DNA from: JACCTI01 sp038237435
GTDB taxonomy: Bacteria > Verrucomicrobiota > Verrucomicrobiia > Chthoniobacterales > UBA10450
Direction of reading: 5' to 3'
Assembly (NCBI GenBank): GCA_038237435.1
Contig: JBBRYT010000010.1
Coordinates: 1-64,000, forward strand
Length of the DNA stretch: 64,000 bases
Position numbers and translations under genes: made by a program
Notes under the pieces: model-generated
What the model was told of the DNA's origin: nothing
The model's input: the letters and a program-made list of their open reading frames with translations, nothing else
Databases searched by the model: none
In this document: positions 1 to 8,730 of the stretch, in pieces
Position numbering within the stretch: position 1 is the stretch's first letter
How the letters are laid out: each line of letters opens with the position of its first letter

Positions 1-7
1 TCCGCAC

Positions 8-997
8 ATGGCGGCCACCTTAGCGACACCGATCACACCCGGCAAACCGAAATTGCTCAACCAAGTAAGGGATACGCTCCGGCGGAAGCATTACAGCTTT
101 CGTACCGAACAGACCTACACTGATTGGATTCGCCGATTCATTCTCTTCCATGGCAAGCGGCACCCGCGTGAGATGAATGAGGTCGAAGTGGGAGAATTTC
201 TCACTTCGTTGGCACGAGATGGGAGAGTCGCGGCGTCGACGCAGAACCAGGCACTGAGCGCCTTGCTCTTCCTGTACAAGCAGGTTTTGGAACAAGAGAT
301 CGGCTGGCTCAAAGGCGTAGAGCGCGCGAAGAGACCGGCGCGTTTGCCGGTCGTGCTAGCACGAGAAGAAGTGGGCAAAATCCTGGAACATTTGCGCGGA
401 ACGCATCGGCTCATGGCAGAACTTCTCTATGGAAGTGGTTTGCGTTTGATGGAGTGCGTTCGTTTGCGAATAAAGGATGTCGATTTCGCGTACGCGCAGA
501 TCGCGGTGCGCGATGGGAAGGGCGGCAAAGACAGGATCACGATGTTACCCATTCACTCCGTGCAACGACTGGAGCGACATTTGCAAAAAATCAAAGCGCA
601 GCACGAAGAGGATCTGGAAGCGGGTTTCGGCAATGTTTACCTGCCGGGCGCGGTGGAGCGGAAATATCCCAAGGCAAAATACGAATGGGCCTGGCAGTAT
701 GTTTTTCCTTCATCGCGCATTTCGACCGATCCGCGGACGGGAGAGAGACGTCGCCATCACACGGAGGAAAGCTCATTGCAACTCGCAATGAAGAAAGCTG
801 TGCGTGCGGCCCGCGTAACGAAGCCGGCGACATGTCACACGCTGCGGCATTCGTTTGCCACGCACCTCTTGGAAAATGGGTCCGACATCCGCACAGTGCA
901 GGAGTTGTTGGGCCACAAGGATGTGAGCACAACGATGATCTATACACATGTCCTCAATAAGCCCGGCATCGGCGTGCGCAGTCCGCTGGACATGTAG
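8..997 (+). CDS. intI: Integron integrase (IntI family tyrosine recombinase)
   Basis: Tyrosine recombinase of 329 residues that would catalyse recombination between attC and attI sites. The N-terminal SAM-like core-binding domain spans about residues 15-110 and the catalytic domain about 115-320. The catalytic set is visible: R146 (GSGLRLME), a lysine in GKGGKDR (171-174), H277 and R280 (HTLRH), H303 (LLGH) and Y312 (MIYTH). The insertion at about 210-235 (KYEWAWQYVFPS) is the IntI-specific patch absent from XerC/XerD, so the integron assignment is firm. It starts only 7 bases into the window, so the promoter and any attI lie outside. No attC array is visible downstream; the next gene is lepB, 60 bases away. 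Solo integrases of this type are known in environmental bacteria. Confidence 0.93.
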   Translation: MAATLATPITPGKPKLLNQVRDTLRRKHYSFRTEQTYTDWIRRFILFHGKRHPREMNEVEVGEFLTSLARDGRVAASTQNQALSALLFLYKQVLEQEIGWLKGVERAKRPARLPVVLAREEVGKILEHLRGTHRLMAELLYGSGLRLMECVRLRIKDVDFAYAQIAVRDGKGGKDRITMLPIHSVQRLERHLQKIKAQHEEDLEAGFGNVYLPGAVERKYPKAKYEWAWQYVFPSSRISTDPRTGERRRHHTEESSLQLAMKKAVRAARVTKPATCHTLRHSFATHLLENGSDIRTVQELLGHKDVSTTMIYTHVLNKPGIGVRSPLDM

Positions 998-1057
998 GTC
1001 AGTCTGGGGGTAAGAGCCGCAATTATCCGGTGGCGAAGCGCGCGCCATCATTTAGCG

Positions 1058-2158
1058 TTGCCGCTCATGTTCACGCCGCGTTACGTCAAACACAGCAAAC
1101 TCCTGCTTCGTCACGCGGAGAAATATTTACGCTACAAGAAGGACGTTCTGAACGATCGCGATCGCGGCGAAGTCACTTCGGGAATTGCGGCCCTCAGCGT
1201 GGCCTTGCGGGAAAAAAATCCGGAGTGCATCAAAGCCGAAGGAGAAAAGCTCGACGCGAAATTGCACAAGCTTACGCCCGTGACCTGGGAAGCGCCGTGG
1301 CGCGAAAACGTCGAAGTAATTCTGGTCGCCATCATCGTGGCCGTTGGAATTCGTTCTTATTTTTTGCAGCCATTTAAGATTCCGACCGGCTCGATGCAGC
1401 CGACGTTGAATGGAATTATCGGTCACCCAATGACTGAGGCGCCGCCGAATTTTGTGCGGCAGGTAGTCGAGTTTCTGGTCCTCGGTCGCAATTATATCAA
1501 CGTCGTTTCGCAGGAAGACGATCGCGTCGAGCAAATCGTTCCTAAAAAATTCGCCTTCTTTTTCACCTTCTCGCGCATCATTTGCCAGAAGCAGAATTTT
1601 CTCGTTTACGCGGCGCCGGATCAGTTGCGGCAGGATTTTCGCGTCGTGCCCGGCGCGACTTATCGGCGCGGCGACGTCATCGCGCGCGGCGCCATCGATA
1701 CGGGCGATCAGGTCTTCGTCGACAAATTCAGTTACAATTTCGTCAAGCCGCACGAAGGCAATGTCTTCGTTTTTCGCACGGACAACATTCCCGGCATTCT
1801 CGGCGATCCGGAAACAGGTCAGCCCTATTACATCAAACGTTTGGCCGGCTTGCCTAACGACCAGTTGCGCGTCGAGCCGCCAAAACTTTTCCTCAATGGT
1901 GAACTAGCCAAAGGCCGAGGGTTCGAGCGAGTCATGGCCGCGAAGGAGGGCTATCGCGGCTATGGACCGGGCCGCGATTATTTGGTCAATCCGCAGGCGA
2001 CGTTCACCGTGCCGGAGTCCAGTTACTTCGCCATGGGCGACAACAGTTACAACAGTTACGACAGCCGTTACTGGGGGCCGGTCCCGGATGAAAATCTCGT
2101 CGGGCGCGGGCTATTTGTTTACTGGCCGTTCAGTCGCCACTGGGGATTCATTCGTTAG
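1058..2158 (+). CDS. lepB: Signal peptidase I
   Basis: Membrane-anchored serine protease (S26) that removes signal peptides from exported proteins. One transmembrane helix lies at about residues 85-104, followed by the catalytic-serine box IPTGSMQPTL (S112), the lysine box YIKRLAGLPND (K260) and the family box GDNSYNSYDSRYWGPVP near 328-343. At 366 residues it is longer than E. coli LepB because of an N-terminal extension of about 80 residues and an insertion between the serine and lysine boxes. The start is either TTG at 1058 or ATG at 1067. The stop codon lies inside a TTCGTTAGGC motif copy. It probably forms an operon with the next two genes. Confidence 0.95.
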   Translation: MPLMFTPRYVKHSKLLLRHAEKYLRYKKDVLNDRDRGEVTSGIAALSVALREKNPECIKAEGEKLDAKLHKLTPVTWEAPWRENVEVILVAIIVAVGIRSYFLQPFKIPTGSMQPTLNGIIGHPMTEAPPNFVRQVVEFLVLGRNYINVVSQEDDRVEQIVPKKFAFFFTFSRIICQKQNFLVYAAPDQLRQDFRVVPGATYRRGDVIARGAIDTGDQVFVDKFSYNFVKPHEGNVFVFRTDNIPGILGDPETGQPYYIKRLAGLPNDQLRVEPPKLFLNGELAKGRGFERVMAAKEGYRGYGPGRDYLVNPQATFTVPESSYFAMGDNSYNSYDSRYWGPVPDENLVGRGLFVYWPFSRHWGFIR

Positions 2159-2165
2159 GCAAAAA

Positions 2166-3344
2166 ATGGAGTGGCAGAATGTGCCGCGAATCTATCCGCT
2201 GCTCGGGTTCGGCGTCGGCTATCTCTTGCTGCTTTTTTTTAATCCGATCCGTCTCGCCTTGCGCGACGGTTTGCGCTGCATCCTGCGCTTCAAACGTATC
2301 TGGCTGACCTTCGTTGTTCTCGGCCTGGCCTACTCGATTTTTCAATTCGCGACTTTTACTTTCGAACGCAGCGCGGATTTCGATCCCGCGCAGGTCGGTT
2401 CGATCGGCAGCTGGTCCTGGCCGGGCTTGCGCGACGTTTGGCAGCAAACGCTCCTGCCCGCACTCGAAGGTGTCGCGGGAATTTTTGATAGCGCCACTAC
2501 CACTTATCCGCTTTCGGTCGTCGCCGCGATTTTGTTGCTCTGTAATTGGCGCGGGCTGCATGGCGCGCTTCTCGGCGCGATGCGAAAACGATTCCAGCTT
2601 TGGAGTTATCTCATCTATCTGGTCGTCGCGCTCAGCGCGGTCGCGTCGCTTTTTAAGCCGATTATTTTTTGGCGACTACCGCTTTGGCGCACGGTCCTGC
2701 CAGAGAGCGTTCTTTTTCAAACTGCCGCCGCGGTCGATGCCGTCGCCTTCATCTTCGAATATCTCTTCGGCGTTTACCTTCAGGTTTATTTGATCGCGGT
2801 CTGCCTCGCCTGGGTCAAAGGCTTGAGCTTCACCGAGGACGCGCTTTTTCAATTTGCCGTGCGTCGCTTCAGTTATGTTTTGAAATGGGCCGGCGTCGTC
2901 ATCGTCATCAGCATGATCATCCTCCGGCTGCCGCTCTTGCTGGCTTACTTCGTTAATCTTCCCGGCGTGCTCGATTACCAACCGCTCGCACGCTACCTCA
3001 TGAGCGGGTTCATTATTTTTTTCGCGTCGGTGCAAATCTCCCTCGTTTTGCACAACGAAAGTCTGCACGCGGCATTGCACGCGCACTGGGAATTCTTTCG
3101 ACGTAACCTGACGCGTTTCGCCTGGTTTTTCCTGATCTGCGCGCTTCATTTCTTTCTCTTCAGCGCCTTTGACGCGATCGTGCACAGCGCGACCGAGGAT
3201 CGCTTGTTAGCCGCGATCATCTGGAAAATTATTTACGTCTGCGCCCGCGGATTTGTCACCGGTTGGTTGCTCGCCTCGTGGGTTTGCTTTTTCCGGCAAT
3301 GCGAAACGGGTCGCATCGATCAGGAAAGTTGGATCAAATATTGA
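2166..3344 (+). CDS. Polytopic membrane protein of unknown function
   Basis: A 392-residue integral membrane protein with about six to eight hydrophobic helices, for example near residues 12-26, 46-63, 113-128, 145-162, 200-218, 245-262, 278-296 and 318-333, and a short charged C-terminus. I do not recognise the family. The ATG at 2166 is 7 bases after the lepB stop. Its TGA precedes the probable GTG start of the isoprenoid synthase by 4 bases, so the three genes are probably co-transcribed. A longer reading frame upstream overlaps lepB in another frame and was discarded. Confidence 0.75.
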   Translation: MEWQNVPRIYPLLGFGVGYLLLLFFNPIRLALRDGLRCILRFKRIWLTFVVLGLAYSIFQFATFTFERSADFDPAQVGSIGSWSWPGLRDVWQQTLLPALEGVAGIFDSATTTYPLSVVAAILLLCNWRGLHGALLGAMRKRFQLWSYLIYLVVALSAVASLFKPIIFWRLPLWRTVLPESVLFQTAAAVDAVAFIFEYLFGVYLQVYLIAVCLAWVKGLSFTEDALFQFAVRRFSYVLKWAGVVIVISMIILRLPLLLAYFVNLPGVLDYQPLARYLMSGFIIFFASVQISLVLHNESLHAALHAHWEFFRRNLTRFAWFFLICALHFFLFSAFDAIVHSATEDRLLAAIIWKIIYVCARGFVTGWLLASWVCFFRQCETGRIDQESWIKY

Positions 3345-3348
3345 TCAC

Positions 3349-4185
3349 GTGGATGCTGCCAAAATCACGCGCCGGAGCAAATCGAATCTCGCGCTGGCTT
3401 TTGTCTCGTTAGGCAAAGAACGCCGGCACGACGTCACCACCTTCTACGCTTTCTGCCGTCTCATCGACGACATCGCGGATTCGGCGCAATTAAGCATTGC
3501 AGAAAAGACGGAAGGCTTGGCGGCGTGGCGGAAGTGGCTCGCGCTACCGTGCGAAGGCGAAGATCCGCTCGCGTCTGAAGTGCGCGCCTTGATCGCGAAG
3601 TATCAACTCACGCCCGCGATGCTGGAAGAAATCATTACCGGCGTGGAAATGGATTTGCGCAAGGTGCGCTACGCGAATTTCGCAGAGCTGCGTCTCTATT
3701 GTTACCGCGTAGCCAGCGCCGTTGGCTTGGTCAGCATCGAAATTTTTGGCTACAAGAATCCACGCTGCAAAGAGTACGCCATTGATCTTGGTCTTGCGCT
3801 GCAAACGACCAATATCATTCGTGACGTCGGCAAAGACCTGCGCACCGGTCGGATCTATTTGCCGCAGGATGAAATGGCGCGCTTCGGATATTCGGAGGCG
3901 CAACTACTGAAGGCCGAGTACAACGAACGCTTCGTCGCGCTGATGGAATTTCAGGCGCAACGTTCTGACAAATTTTACGACAGCGCGGCCGCACTTTTGC
4001 CGCGGGAAGATCGCGCTTCCATGGTCGCGGCCGAAATCATGGGAGCAGTTTACCGGAAGCTCTTGCGCAAGATCGAAGCGGACCAGTTTCGCGTTTTCGA
4101 AAAGGATTATCGGCTCAATCGCGTGCAGAAAACCGCGCTGATCGCCGCCCAGTTTTTCCGCAGAAAAGAGCGCGGAGCCATTTGA
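3349..4185 (+). CDS. Squalene/phytoene synthase family protein (HpnD/CrtB-like)
   Basis: Head-to-head prenyl diphosphate condensing enzyme, 278 residues from GTG 3349. Both aspartate-rich motifs are present: FCRLIDDIAD near residue 40 and NIIRDVGKDLRTGRIYLP near 155-172, which bind the diphosphate-magnesium groups. The length and the start ITRRSKSNLALAFVSLG resemble presqualene diphosphate synthase HpnD of hopanoid pathways or CrtB of carotenoid pathways. No companion desaturase or cyclase is in the window, so the product cannot be fixed. GTG 3349 is preferred because it sits 4 bases after the upstream TGA. The frame stays open upstream to 3253, but that part overlaps the previous gene. An exact CTCGTTAGGC motif encodes Ser-Leu-Gly at 3405. 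Confidence 0.88.
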   Translation: MDAAKITRRSKSNLALAFVSLGKERRHDVTTFYAFCRLIDDIADSAQLSIAEKTEGLAAWRKWLALPCEGEDPLASEVRALIAKYQLTPAMLEEIITGVEMDLRKVRYANFAELRLYCYRVASAVGLVSIEIFGYKNPRCKEYAIDLGLALQTTNIIRDVGKDLRTGRIYLPQDEMARFGYSEAQLLKAEYNERFVALMEFQAQRSDKFYDSAAALLPREDRASMVAAEIMGAVYRKLLRKIEADQFRVFEKDYRLNRVQKTALIAAQFFRRKERGAI

Positions 4186-4244
4186 CCGCGAATATCTTCG
4201 AACCTAGAACGTCGAAAGACAGTTCAATGTTTCAGCTACACCAT

Positions 4245-4637
4245 ATGAAAAAAATCAATCTAGCTTTTGTCGCAACCGCCGCTCTCGGCGCGCTTGCTCT
4301 TAGTTCCTGTGATACTCCTACCGGCCAGGGCGCTGGTATCGGCGCCGCTACCGGCGCAATTATCGGCGCTGCCGCAACCGGCAATGTCCGCGGGGCGGCG
4401 ATCGGCGCGGGCATCGGCGCTGGTACTGGCGCGTTAATCGGCGCTTCGGTGGAAGCAGATGAGCGCGGCTATTACGGCGGTCATCCGATGGCGTATTATC
4501 CGTACGGCCGTTATGCCGGTGAGCCCGGATTTTTCCGGAGCCCGTATCCCCCGCACGCAATCGTGAATACGCGTGGAATTCCACACGGCGCGCTCGTGCG
4601 TGACCCGGCCACAGGCAACGTTTTCCGCAAGCCGTAA
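4245..4637 (+). CDS. Glycine-zipper lipoprotein
   Basis: A 130-residue predicted lipoprotein. Residues 1-21 form a signal peptide ending in the lipobox LSSC (C22). Residues 27-70 are an alternating Gly/Ala glycine-zipper segment of the kind found in Rcs- and YMGG-type outer membrane proteins, followed by a Tyr/Pro/Gly-rich tail. ATG 4245 is chosen because it begins the signal peptide; the frame is open further upstream. The function is unknown and an outer-membrane or cell-envelope location is inferred. A CTAACGAGT motif variant lies just past the stop codon. Confidence 0.8.
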   Translation: MKKINLAFVATAALGALALSSCDTPTGQGAGIGAATGAIIGAAATGNVRGAAIGAGIGAGTGALIGASVEADERGYYGGHPMAYYPYGRYAGEPGFFRSPYPPHAIVNTRGIPHGALVRDPATGNVFRKP

Positions 4638-4684
4638 TTTAGTCTAACGAGTAGTTTCGCGGGTTGGTTCGGCGAGAAGCCGGA

Positions 4685-6151
4685 TCAACCCGCTTTCTTT
4701 TGCAGCGCATCGACCAGCCGTTGCGCCTCTTCGGTCATCTTGAGCAACTCCGGCCAGGGCCGATGATAATTTTCACCAGGCAATTTTCGCGTGGCATCGA
4801 AGCCCATGTGCGAACCGATGTTTTGCGAAGTGGGCGCGTGGTCTAACGAGTCGCTGGGATTGCGAATAATGGTGGAATCGCGTTCCGGATCGGTGTTCGC
4901 ACAAAGACGAAAGAGCACTTCGCTCGTGTTATGCACGTCGCAATCTTCGTCCACCACCACGATGTACTTGCTGAACATCATTTGCCCCATGCCCCACAAG
5001 CCGTGCATGATCTTGAAGGCCTGATACGGGTATTGTTTGCGGATGCTGACGAAAACGAGGTTGTGGAAAACGCCTTCTGGCGGCAGCGCCATGTCGACTA
5101 ATTCCGGAAAGTTCATTTTGAAGACGGGCAAAAAAATGCGCACGCTCGCGTCGCCGATGTAGAAATCTTCCATCGGCGGAATGCCGACGATGGTCGCAGG
5201 ATAAACAGCATCACGTCGATGCGTGATCGCGGTCAGATGAAAAACCGGATAGTCTTCGAGCGCGGTGTAGAAACCGGTGTGATCGCCGAATGGTCCTTCT
5301 GGTTTGGTCTCGTAAGGCTGGACGTAACCCTCCAAAACGAAATCCACATCGCTCGGCACTTCGAGGTCGATCGATTTGCATTTCACGAGATCGACTGATT
5401 TCTTGCGAATGAAACCGGCGAACAAAATTTCATCGAGTCCATCGGGCAACGGCGCTGTTGCCGCGAATGTGTAAGCGGGATCGCCTCCAAGCGTGACCGC
5501 AACAGGCATGCGCTCATTGCGTTCGTAATAAACTTTGCCGTGACGCGCGCCGACCTTGTGCACCTGCCAATGCATCCCGGTTGTCCGATCGTCGTAAACT
5601 TGCATGCGATACATGCCAAGATTGCGCGCGCCAGATTCTGGATCGCGCGTGTGCACGTTCGGCAAGGTAATGAAACGTCCGCCGTCTTTCGGCCAGCATT
5701 TGAGAATCGGTAGCTCGCCTAACGAGACATCGCCCTTCTCAATCGTGTGCACCACTTCCTGACACGCGCCTTCTCTCGAATGTTTCGGCCGGGCGTGCAG
5801 CAGGTTGATTCCCTGCTTGAGCAAACTCCAACCTTCACGCAGATCCGTCGGCGGTTTCGCTTTAAGGATGAGCGAAATCTCCTGCGCGAGATCCTCGACG
5901 CTTTCGACTTTCAACGCCATCGCCATGCGACGCCGCGAGCCCATGGTGTTGATCGCGAGGGGATATTTCGATTCGCGTCCATCGATCAGCGGCTTTTCGA
6001 AAAACAACGCCTTCCCGCCACCGGGCGATTTCATTTCGCGGTTAGCCCATTCCGCGATCAGCAAATCGGTCTCGACCGGTTCGCGAATGCGCTTCAATTC
6101 GCCCGCCTGGTCGAGAGCTTCAACGAATTGGCCGAAAGAAGAATAAGCCAT
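4685..6151 (-). CDS. ubiD: UbiD family prenylated-FMN decarboxylase
   Basis: A 488-residue UbiD-type (de)carboxylase, the usual length for the family, which uses prenylated FMN to remove a carboxylate from aromatic or alpha,beta-unsaturated acids. Colinear family signatures include NLGMYRMQVYD, FVLEGYVQP, GPFGDHTGFY and SIRKQYPYQAFKIMHG, and similarity runs end to end. In quinone pathways it acts on 4-hydroxy-3-polyprenylbenzoate or the naphthoate equivalent; which quinone is used here cannot be told because no other quinone genes are nearby. No UbiX flavin prenyltransferase gene is in the window. Motif copies lie inside the gene at 4841 and 5717. Confidence 0.9.
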   Translation of the reverse strand: MAYSSFGQFVEALDQAGELKRIREPVETDLLIAEWANREMKSPGGGKALFFEKPLIDGRESKYPLAINTMGSRRRMAMALKVESVEDLAQEISLILKAKPPTDLREGWSLLKQGINLLHARPKHSREGACQEVVHTIEKGDVSLGELPILKCWPKDGGRFITLPNVHTRDPESGARNLGMYRMQVYDDRTTGMHWQVHKVGARHGKVYYERNERMPVAVTLGGDPAYTFAATAPLPDGLDEILFAGFIRKKSVDLVKCKSIDLEVPSDVDFVLEGYVQPYETKPEGPFGDHTGFYTALEDYPVFHLTAITHRRDAVYPATIVGIPPMEDFYIGDASVRIFLPVFKMNFPELVDMALPPEGVFHNLVFVSIRKQYPYQAFKIMHGLWGMGQMMFSKYIVVVDEDCDVHNTSEVLFRLCANTDPERDSTIIRNPSDSLDHAPTSQNIGSHMGFDATRKLPGENYHRPWPELLKMTEEAQRLVDALQKKAG

Positions 6152-6192
6152 CTAGCTCTCGTTAGACCACGGCCCTCGCGCCGCGTCTATCT

Positions 6193-6705
6193 TTAATAGA
6201 AGCGAGGCGCGGGCAAAAACTGGAAGGCAATCACGCGACCGTTCTCAAACGAAACGGTGCGCTCCGGATATCGCACAATATTGGCGTGATTATAAAAATA
6301 CGGATCGAAAAACGGATCGTAGAAATACGGGCCATGCCGAAAACGGCGACCGTATCCGCCATAAAGCCCGTAACCCACGCCGTGGCCATATCCATAGCCG
6401 TAGCTAAATGGACCTGCATAATCGCCCGCAGCAGTCGCATCGTAGACCCACGTATCGACCATCGATCCGCGATAACGACCGGGGATTCGCTGACTGGGCG
6501 GACCCCACGCGATGTAGACCGCGTCCATCGGCAGGCCTTCGTGGATTTTTCCCTGTTGCACCAGTGCTTGATCCGCCGGGGACAAACGACGGAAGGTCGC
6601 CTGCTTTTCGGAGATGCGCGTCTCGACCGTGGTGCATCCCGTGAAGCCGAACGTGAGTGAAAGAGCGCCGATCATCAGCGCCCCGAAAAGTAATCGCCGC
6701 GTCAT
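6193..6705 (-). CDS. BamE/SmpA-like lipoprotein with Tyr/Gly-rich tail
   Basis: A 170-residue predicted lipoprotein. A signal peptide with the lipobox FTGC (C24) precedes a BamE-like stretch around residues 45-90 (GLPMDAVYIAWGPPSQ, then a WVYD strand). The second half is rich in Gly, Tyr, Phe and Pro (FSYGYGYGHGVGYGLYGGYG). The short fold resembles small outer-membrane assembly or stress lipoproteins, but BAM function is not shown. ATG 6705 is chosen because it begins the signal peptide; an upstream extension overlaps moaA on the other strand. It is divergent from moaA. Confidence 0.72.
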   Translation of the reverse strand: MTRRLLFGALMIGALSLTFGFTGCTTVETRISEKQATFRRLSPADQALVQQGKIHEGLPMDAVYIAWGPPSQRIPGRYRGSMVDTWVYDATAAGDYAGPFSYGYGYGHGVGYGLYGGYGRRFRHGPYFYDPFFDPYFYNHANIVRYPERTVSFENGRVIAFQFLPAPRFY

Positions 6706-6786
6706 ACGTGAAACTAACCTTGCGCCCGCGAGCGTCAACTTGTGTGCCTTGTTTTCGGGGCAGCGCTCTCGTATTTTAACGAAGAG

Positions 6787-7788
6787 ATGGAGGACAAATT
6801 CGGCCACCGCATTTCGTATCTGCGCGTTTCCATCACGGATCGTTGCAATGAGCGATGCACCTACTGCATGCCACAGGAGTTGCAGGAATGGTTGCCGCGC
6901 GAAGGCATTTTGAGTTTCGAGGAGACCTTGCGCCTCATTCGCATCGCCGCTCGGCTGGGTGTGAAAAAAGTGCGCGTGACCGGCGGCGAACCGCTGACAC
7001 GTCGCGATGTTCTGTGGTTCTGCGAGCAACTCGCGCGCATTCCGGGCATCGACGATATCGGTTTGTCGACGAACGGCACGCTGCTCGCGCGCGAGGTGAA
7101 ACCGAACGTATCGATGGCGCGCGCCTTGCGCCAAGCCGGTGTGCGCACGGTCAACATTTCGCTCGATACGCTCGATCGTGAAGACTATCGCCTAACGACT
7201 GGTCGCGATTTTCTTCCGCAAGTTCTGCAGGGAATCGACGCCGCGCTCGAGGCGAAATTCGAGCAGATCAAACTTAACTGCGTCTTGATGCGCAGTCGCA
7301 ACGACGAGCGACTGTATTCGTTAGTCGATTTCGCCGCGGAGCGGAACCTTCTCCTGCGTTTCATCGAACTGATGCCCGTGAGCACGAGCGAAGTTTTGTC
7401 GGAAGAAAATTTCTTTCCGATTCGTACCGCGCAGAAGGAACTGGAAACGCGCTACGGTTCCTTGATTCCGGAGCCGACTTTCCGTACGAATGGGCCGGCG
7501 ACTTATTATCAAATTCCCGGTCGCAATCAGCGCGTCGGTTTTATTGGCGCGATGACGAATCTGCATTTTTGCGAGAGTTGCAACAAACTCCGCCTCACTT
7601 GCGATGGGAAATTGCGGCCCTGCCTCGGCAGTCATCTGGAGTTCGATATCATGCAGCCGCTGCGCACCGGCGCGAGCGAGGCGGAGCTCGAGCGTTTTTT
7701 CCTCGATGTGGTCGAGCGCAAACCGCAGCAGCACGATTTTCGCGAAGCTTATCAGCCCAATCGTAAGATGGTCGCAATTGGCGGTTAA
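6787..7788 (+). CDS. moaA: GTP 3',8-cyclase (molybdopterin biosynthesis)
   Basis: Radical SAM enzyme of 333 residues that starts molybdenum cofactor synthesis by converting GTP to 3',8-cyclo-GTP. The N-terminal cluster motif is CNERCTYC (C20, C24, C27), the SAM-binding GGEP follows near residue 74, and the C-terminal cluster cysteines are C262, C265 and C279. The protein ends in the conserved Gly-Gly needed for activity. ATG 6787 has a GAAGAG ribosome-binding sequence just upstream. The TAA is followed after 3 bases by the moaC ATG, giving a compact moaA-moaC-mogA operon. Confidence 0.97.
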   Translation: MEDKFGHRISYLRVSITDRCNERCTYCMPQELQEWLPREGILSFEETLRLIRIAARLGVKKVRVTGGEPLTRRDVLWFCEQLARIPGIDDIGLSTNGTLLAREVKPNVSMARALRQAGVRTVNISLDTLDREDYRLTTGRDFLPQVLQGIDAALEAKFEQIKLNCVLMRSRNDERLYSLVDFAAERNLLLRFIELMPVSTSEVLSEENFFPIRTAQKELETRYGSLIPEPTFRTNGPATYYQIPGRNQRVGFIGAMTNLHFCESCNKLRLTCDGKLRPCLGSHLEFDIMQPLRTGASEAELERFFLDVVERKPQQHDFREAYQPNRKMVAIGG

Positions 7789-7791
7789 TTG

Positions 7792-8250
7792 ATGGCGCGC
7801 CTCTCACACGTCGCCGATGACGGCAGTGCGCGAATGGTGGACGTCTCCGCCAAAGCGACCAGCGCGCGGGAAGCAATCGCCGCCGGTCGGATCAAATTGC
7901 AACGCGAAACAATTGCGTTAATCGCCGGGAACAAGATCGCGAAAGGAAATGTTTTCGCGACCGCGCGCATCGCTGGCATTCAGGCGGCGAAACAAACCTC
8001 ACAACTCATTCCGCTTTGTCACGGCTTGAATTTGAGCCATGTCGATCTCGACCTCTCGTTAGGCGAAAATGACGTGGAAGCGAAATGCACCGCGCGCACC
8101 TTTGCGCAAACGGGCGTAGAGATGGAAGCTCTTACCGGCGTTTCGGTTGCGCTCCTCACGATCTACGACATGTGCAAAGCCGTCGATAAGCAGATGGAAA
8201 TCTCCAACGTGCGTTTGCTTTCCAAAATTAAGCGGCCGCTCGGCGAATGA
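7792..8250 (+). CDS. moaC: Cyclic pyranopterin monophosphate synthase
   Basis: A 152-residue enzyme that converts cyclo-GTP to cyclic pyranopterin monophosphate, acting directly after MoaA. Family signatures are AARIAGIQAAKQTSQLIPLCHG around residues 60-82 in spaced form, the metal and substrate region HVDLDL, and IYDMCKAVDK near 125. ATG 7792 is preferred; a TTG immediately before it is possible. The stop overlaps the next ATG (ATGA at 8247-8250), which indicates translational coupling to mogA. An exact motif copy at 8055 encodes Ser-Leu-Gly. Confidence 0.96.
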   Translation: MARLSHVADDGSARMVDVSAKATSAREAIAAGRIKLQRETIALIAGNKIAKGNVFATARIAGIQAAKQTSQLIPLCHGLNLSHVDLDLSLGENDVEAKCTARTFAQTGVEMEALTGVSVALLTIYDMCKAVDKQMEISNVRLLSKIKRPLGE

Positions 8251-8729
8251 CGATCGCCGCCGGAATTATCACGATCTCCGATCGCGCTTCCGCTGGTGAT
8301 TACGCCGATCTCGGTGGTCCGGCGTTAAAAGAAGCAGCCCAAAAGTACGGTTGGAATGTGCAAAGCGAAGCCGTCATTCCAGATGAGTTGGCGAAAGTTC
8401 AGGAAACGATCCGTGCGTTTTGCGCGCAGAATTGCGGGCTGATTCTAACGACTGGCGGAACCGGTATTGCCGCGCGCGATGTTACGCCGGAAGCAATTCG
8501 TGGAATCATGCGAGTGGAGCTTCCCGGCTTCGGCGAAGCCATGCGCCTTGAATCGATGAAGATCACACCCAATGCGATTCTCTCGCGCAGTCTCGCGGCC
8601 GTGGTTGAGCAATCGTTGGTCATAGCGTTGCCGGGCAAGCCGAGCGGCGCGGTCGAATGTCTTGGCTTTGTCGCCGGCGCGATTCCACACGCGGTCGCGC
8701 TTGCGCAACGCGTGCCGACTTCTTGTTAG
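8247..8729 (+). CDS. mogA: Molybdopterin adenylyltransferase MogA/MoaB
   Basis: A 160-residue MoCF_biosynth protein that adenylates molybdopterin before metal insertion. It begins with GIITISDRAS, carries the TTGGTG nucleotide-binding loop with RDVTPEA near residues 70-82, and has the LPGKPSGAVE segment near the C-terminus. No MoeA or molybdopterin synthase genes follow, so the rest of the pathway must lie elsewhere. The TAG stop is inside a CTTGTTAGGC motif copy at 8722. The gene converges with the phosphoesterase one base further on. Confidence 0.93.
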   Translation: MTIAAGIITISDRASAGDYADLGGPALKEAAQKYGWNVQSEAVIPDELAKVQETIRAFCAQNCGLILTTGGTGIAARDVTPEAIRGIMRVELPGFGEAMRLESMKITPNAILSRSLAAVVEQSLVIALPGKPSGAVECLGFVAGAIPHAVALAQRVPTSC

Positions 8730-8730
8730 G

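Noticed and set aside
773..1051. Reverse-strand reading frame across the intI 3' end
   Set aside because: It is a high-GC shadow frame opposite an intact gene; its composition shows no recognisable domain.
6706..6786. Molybdenum-cofactor riboswitch upstream of moaA
   Set aside because: The gap is only about 80 bases and shows no conserved Moco-motif helices by eye; moaA already has a close purine-rich leader.
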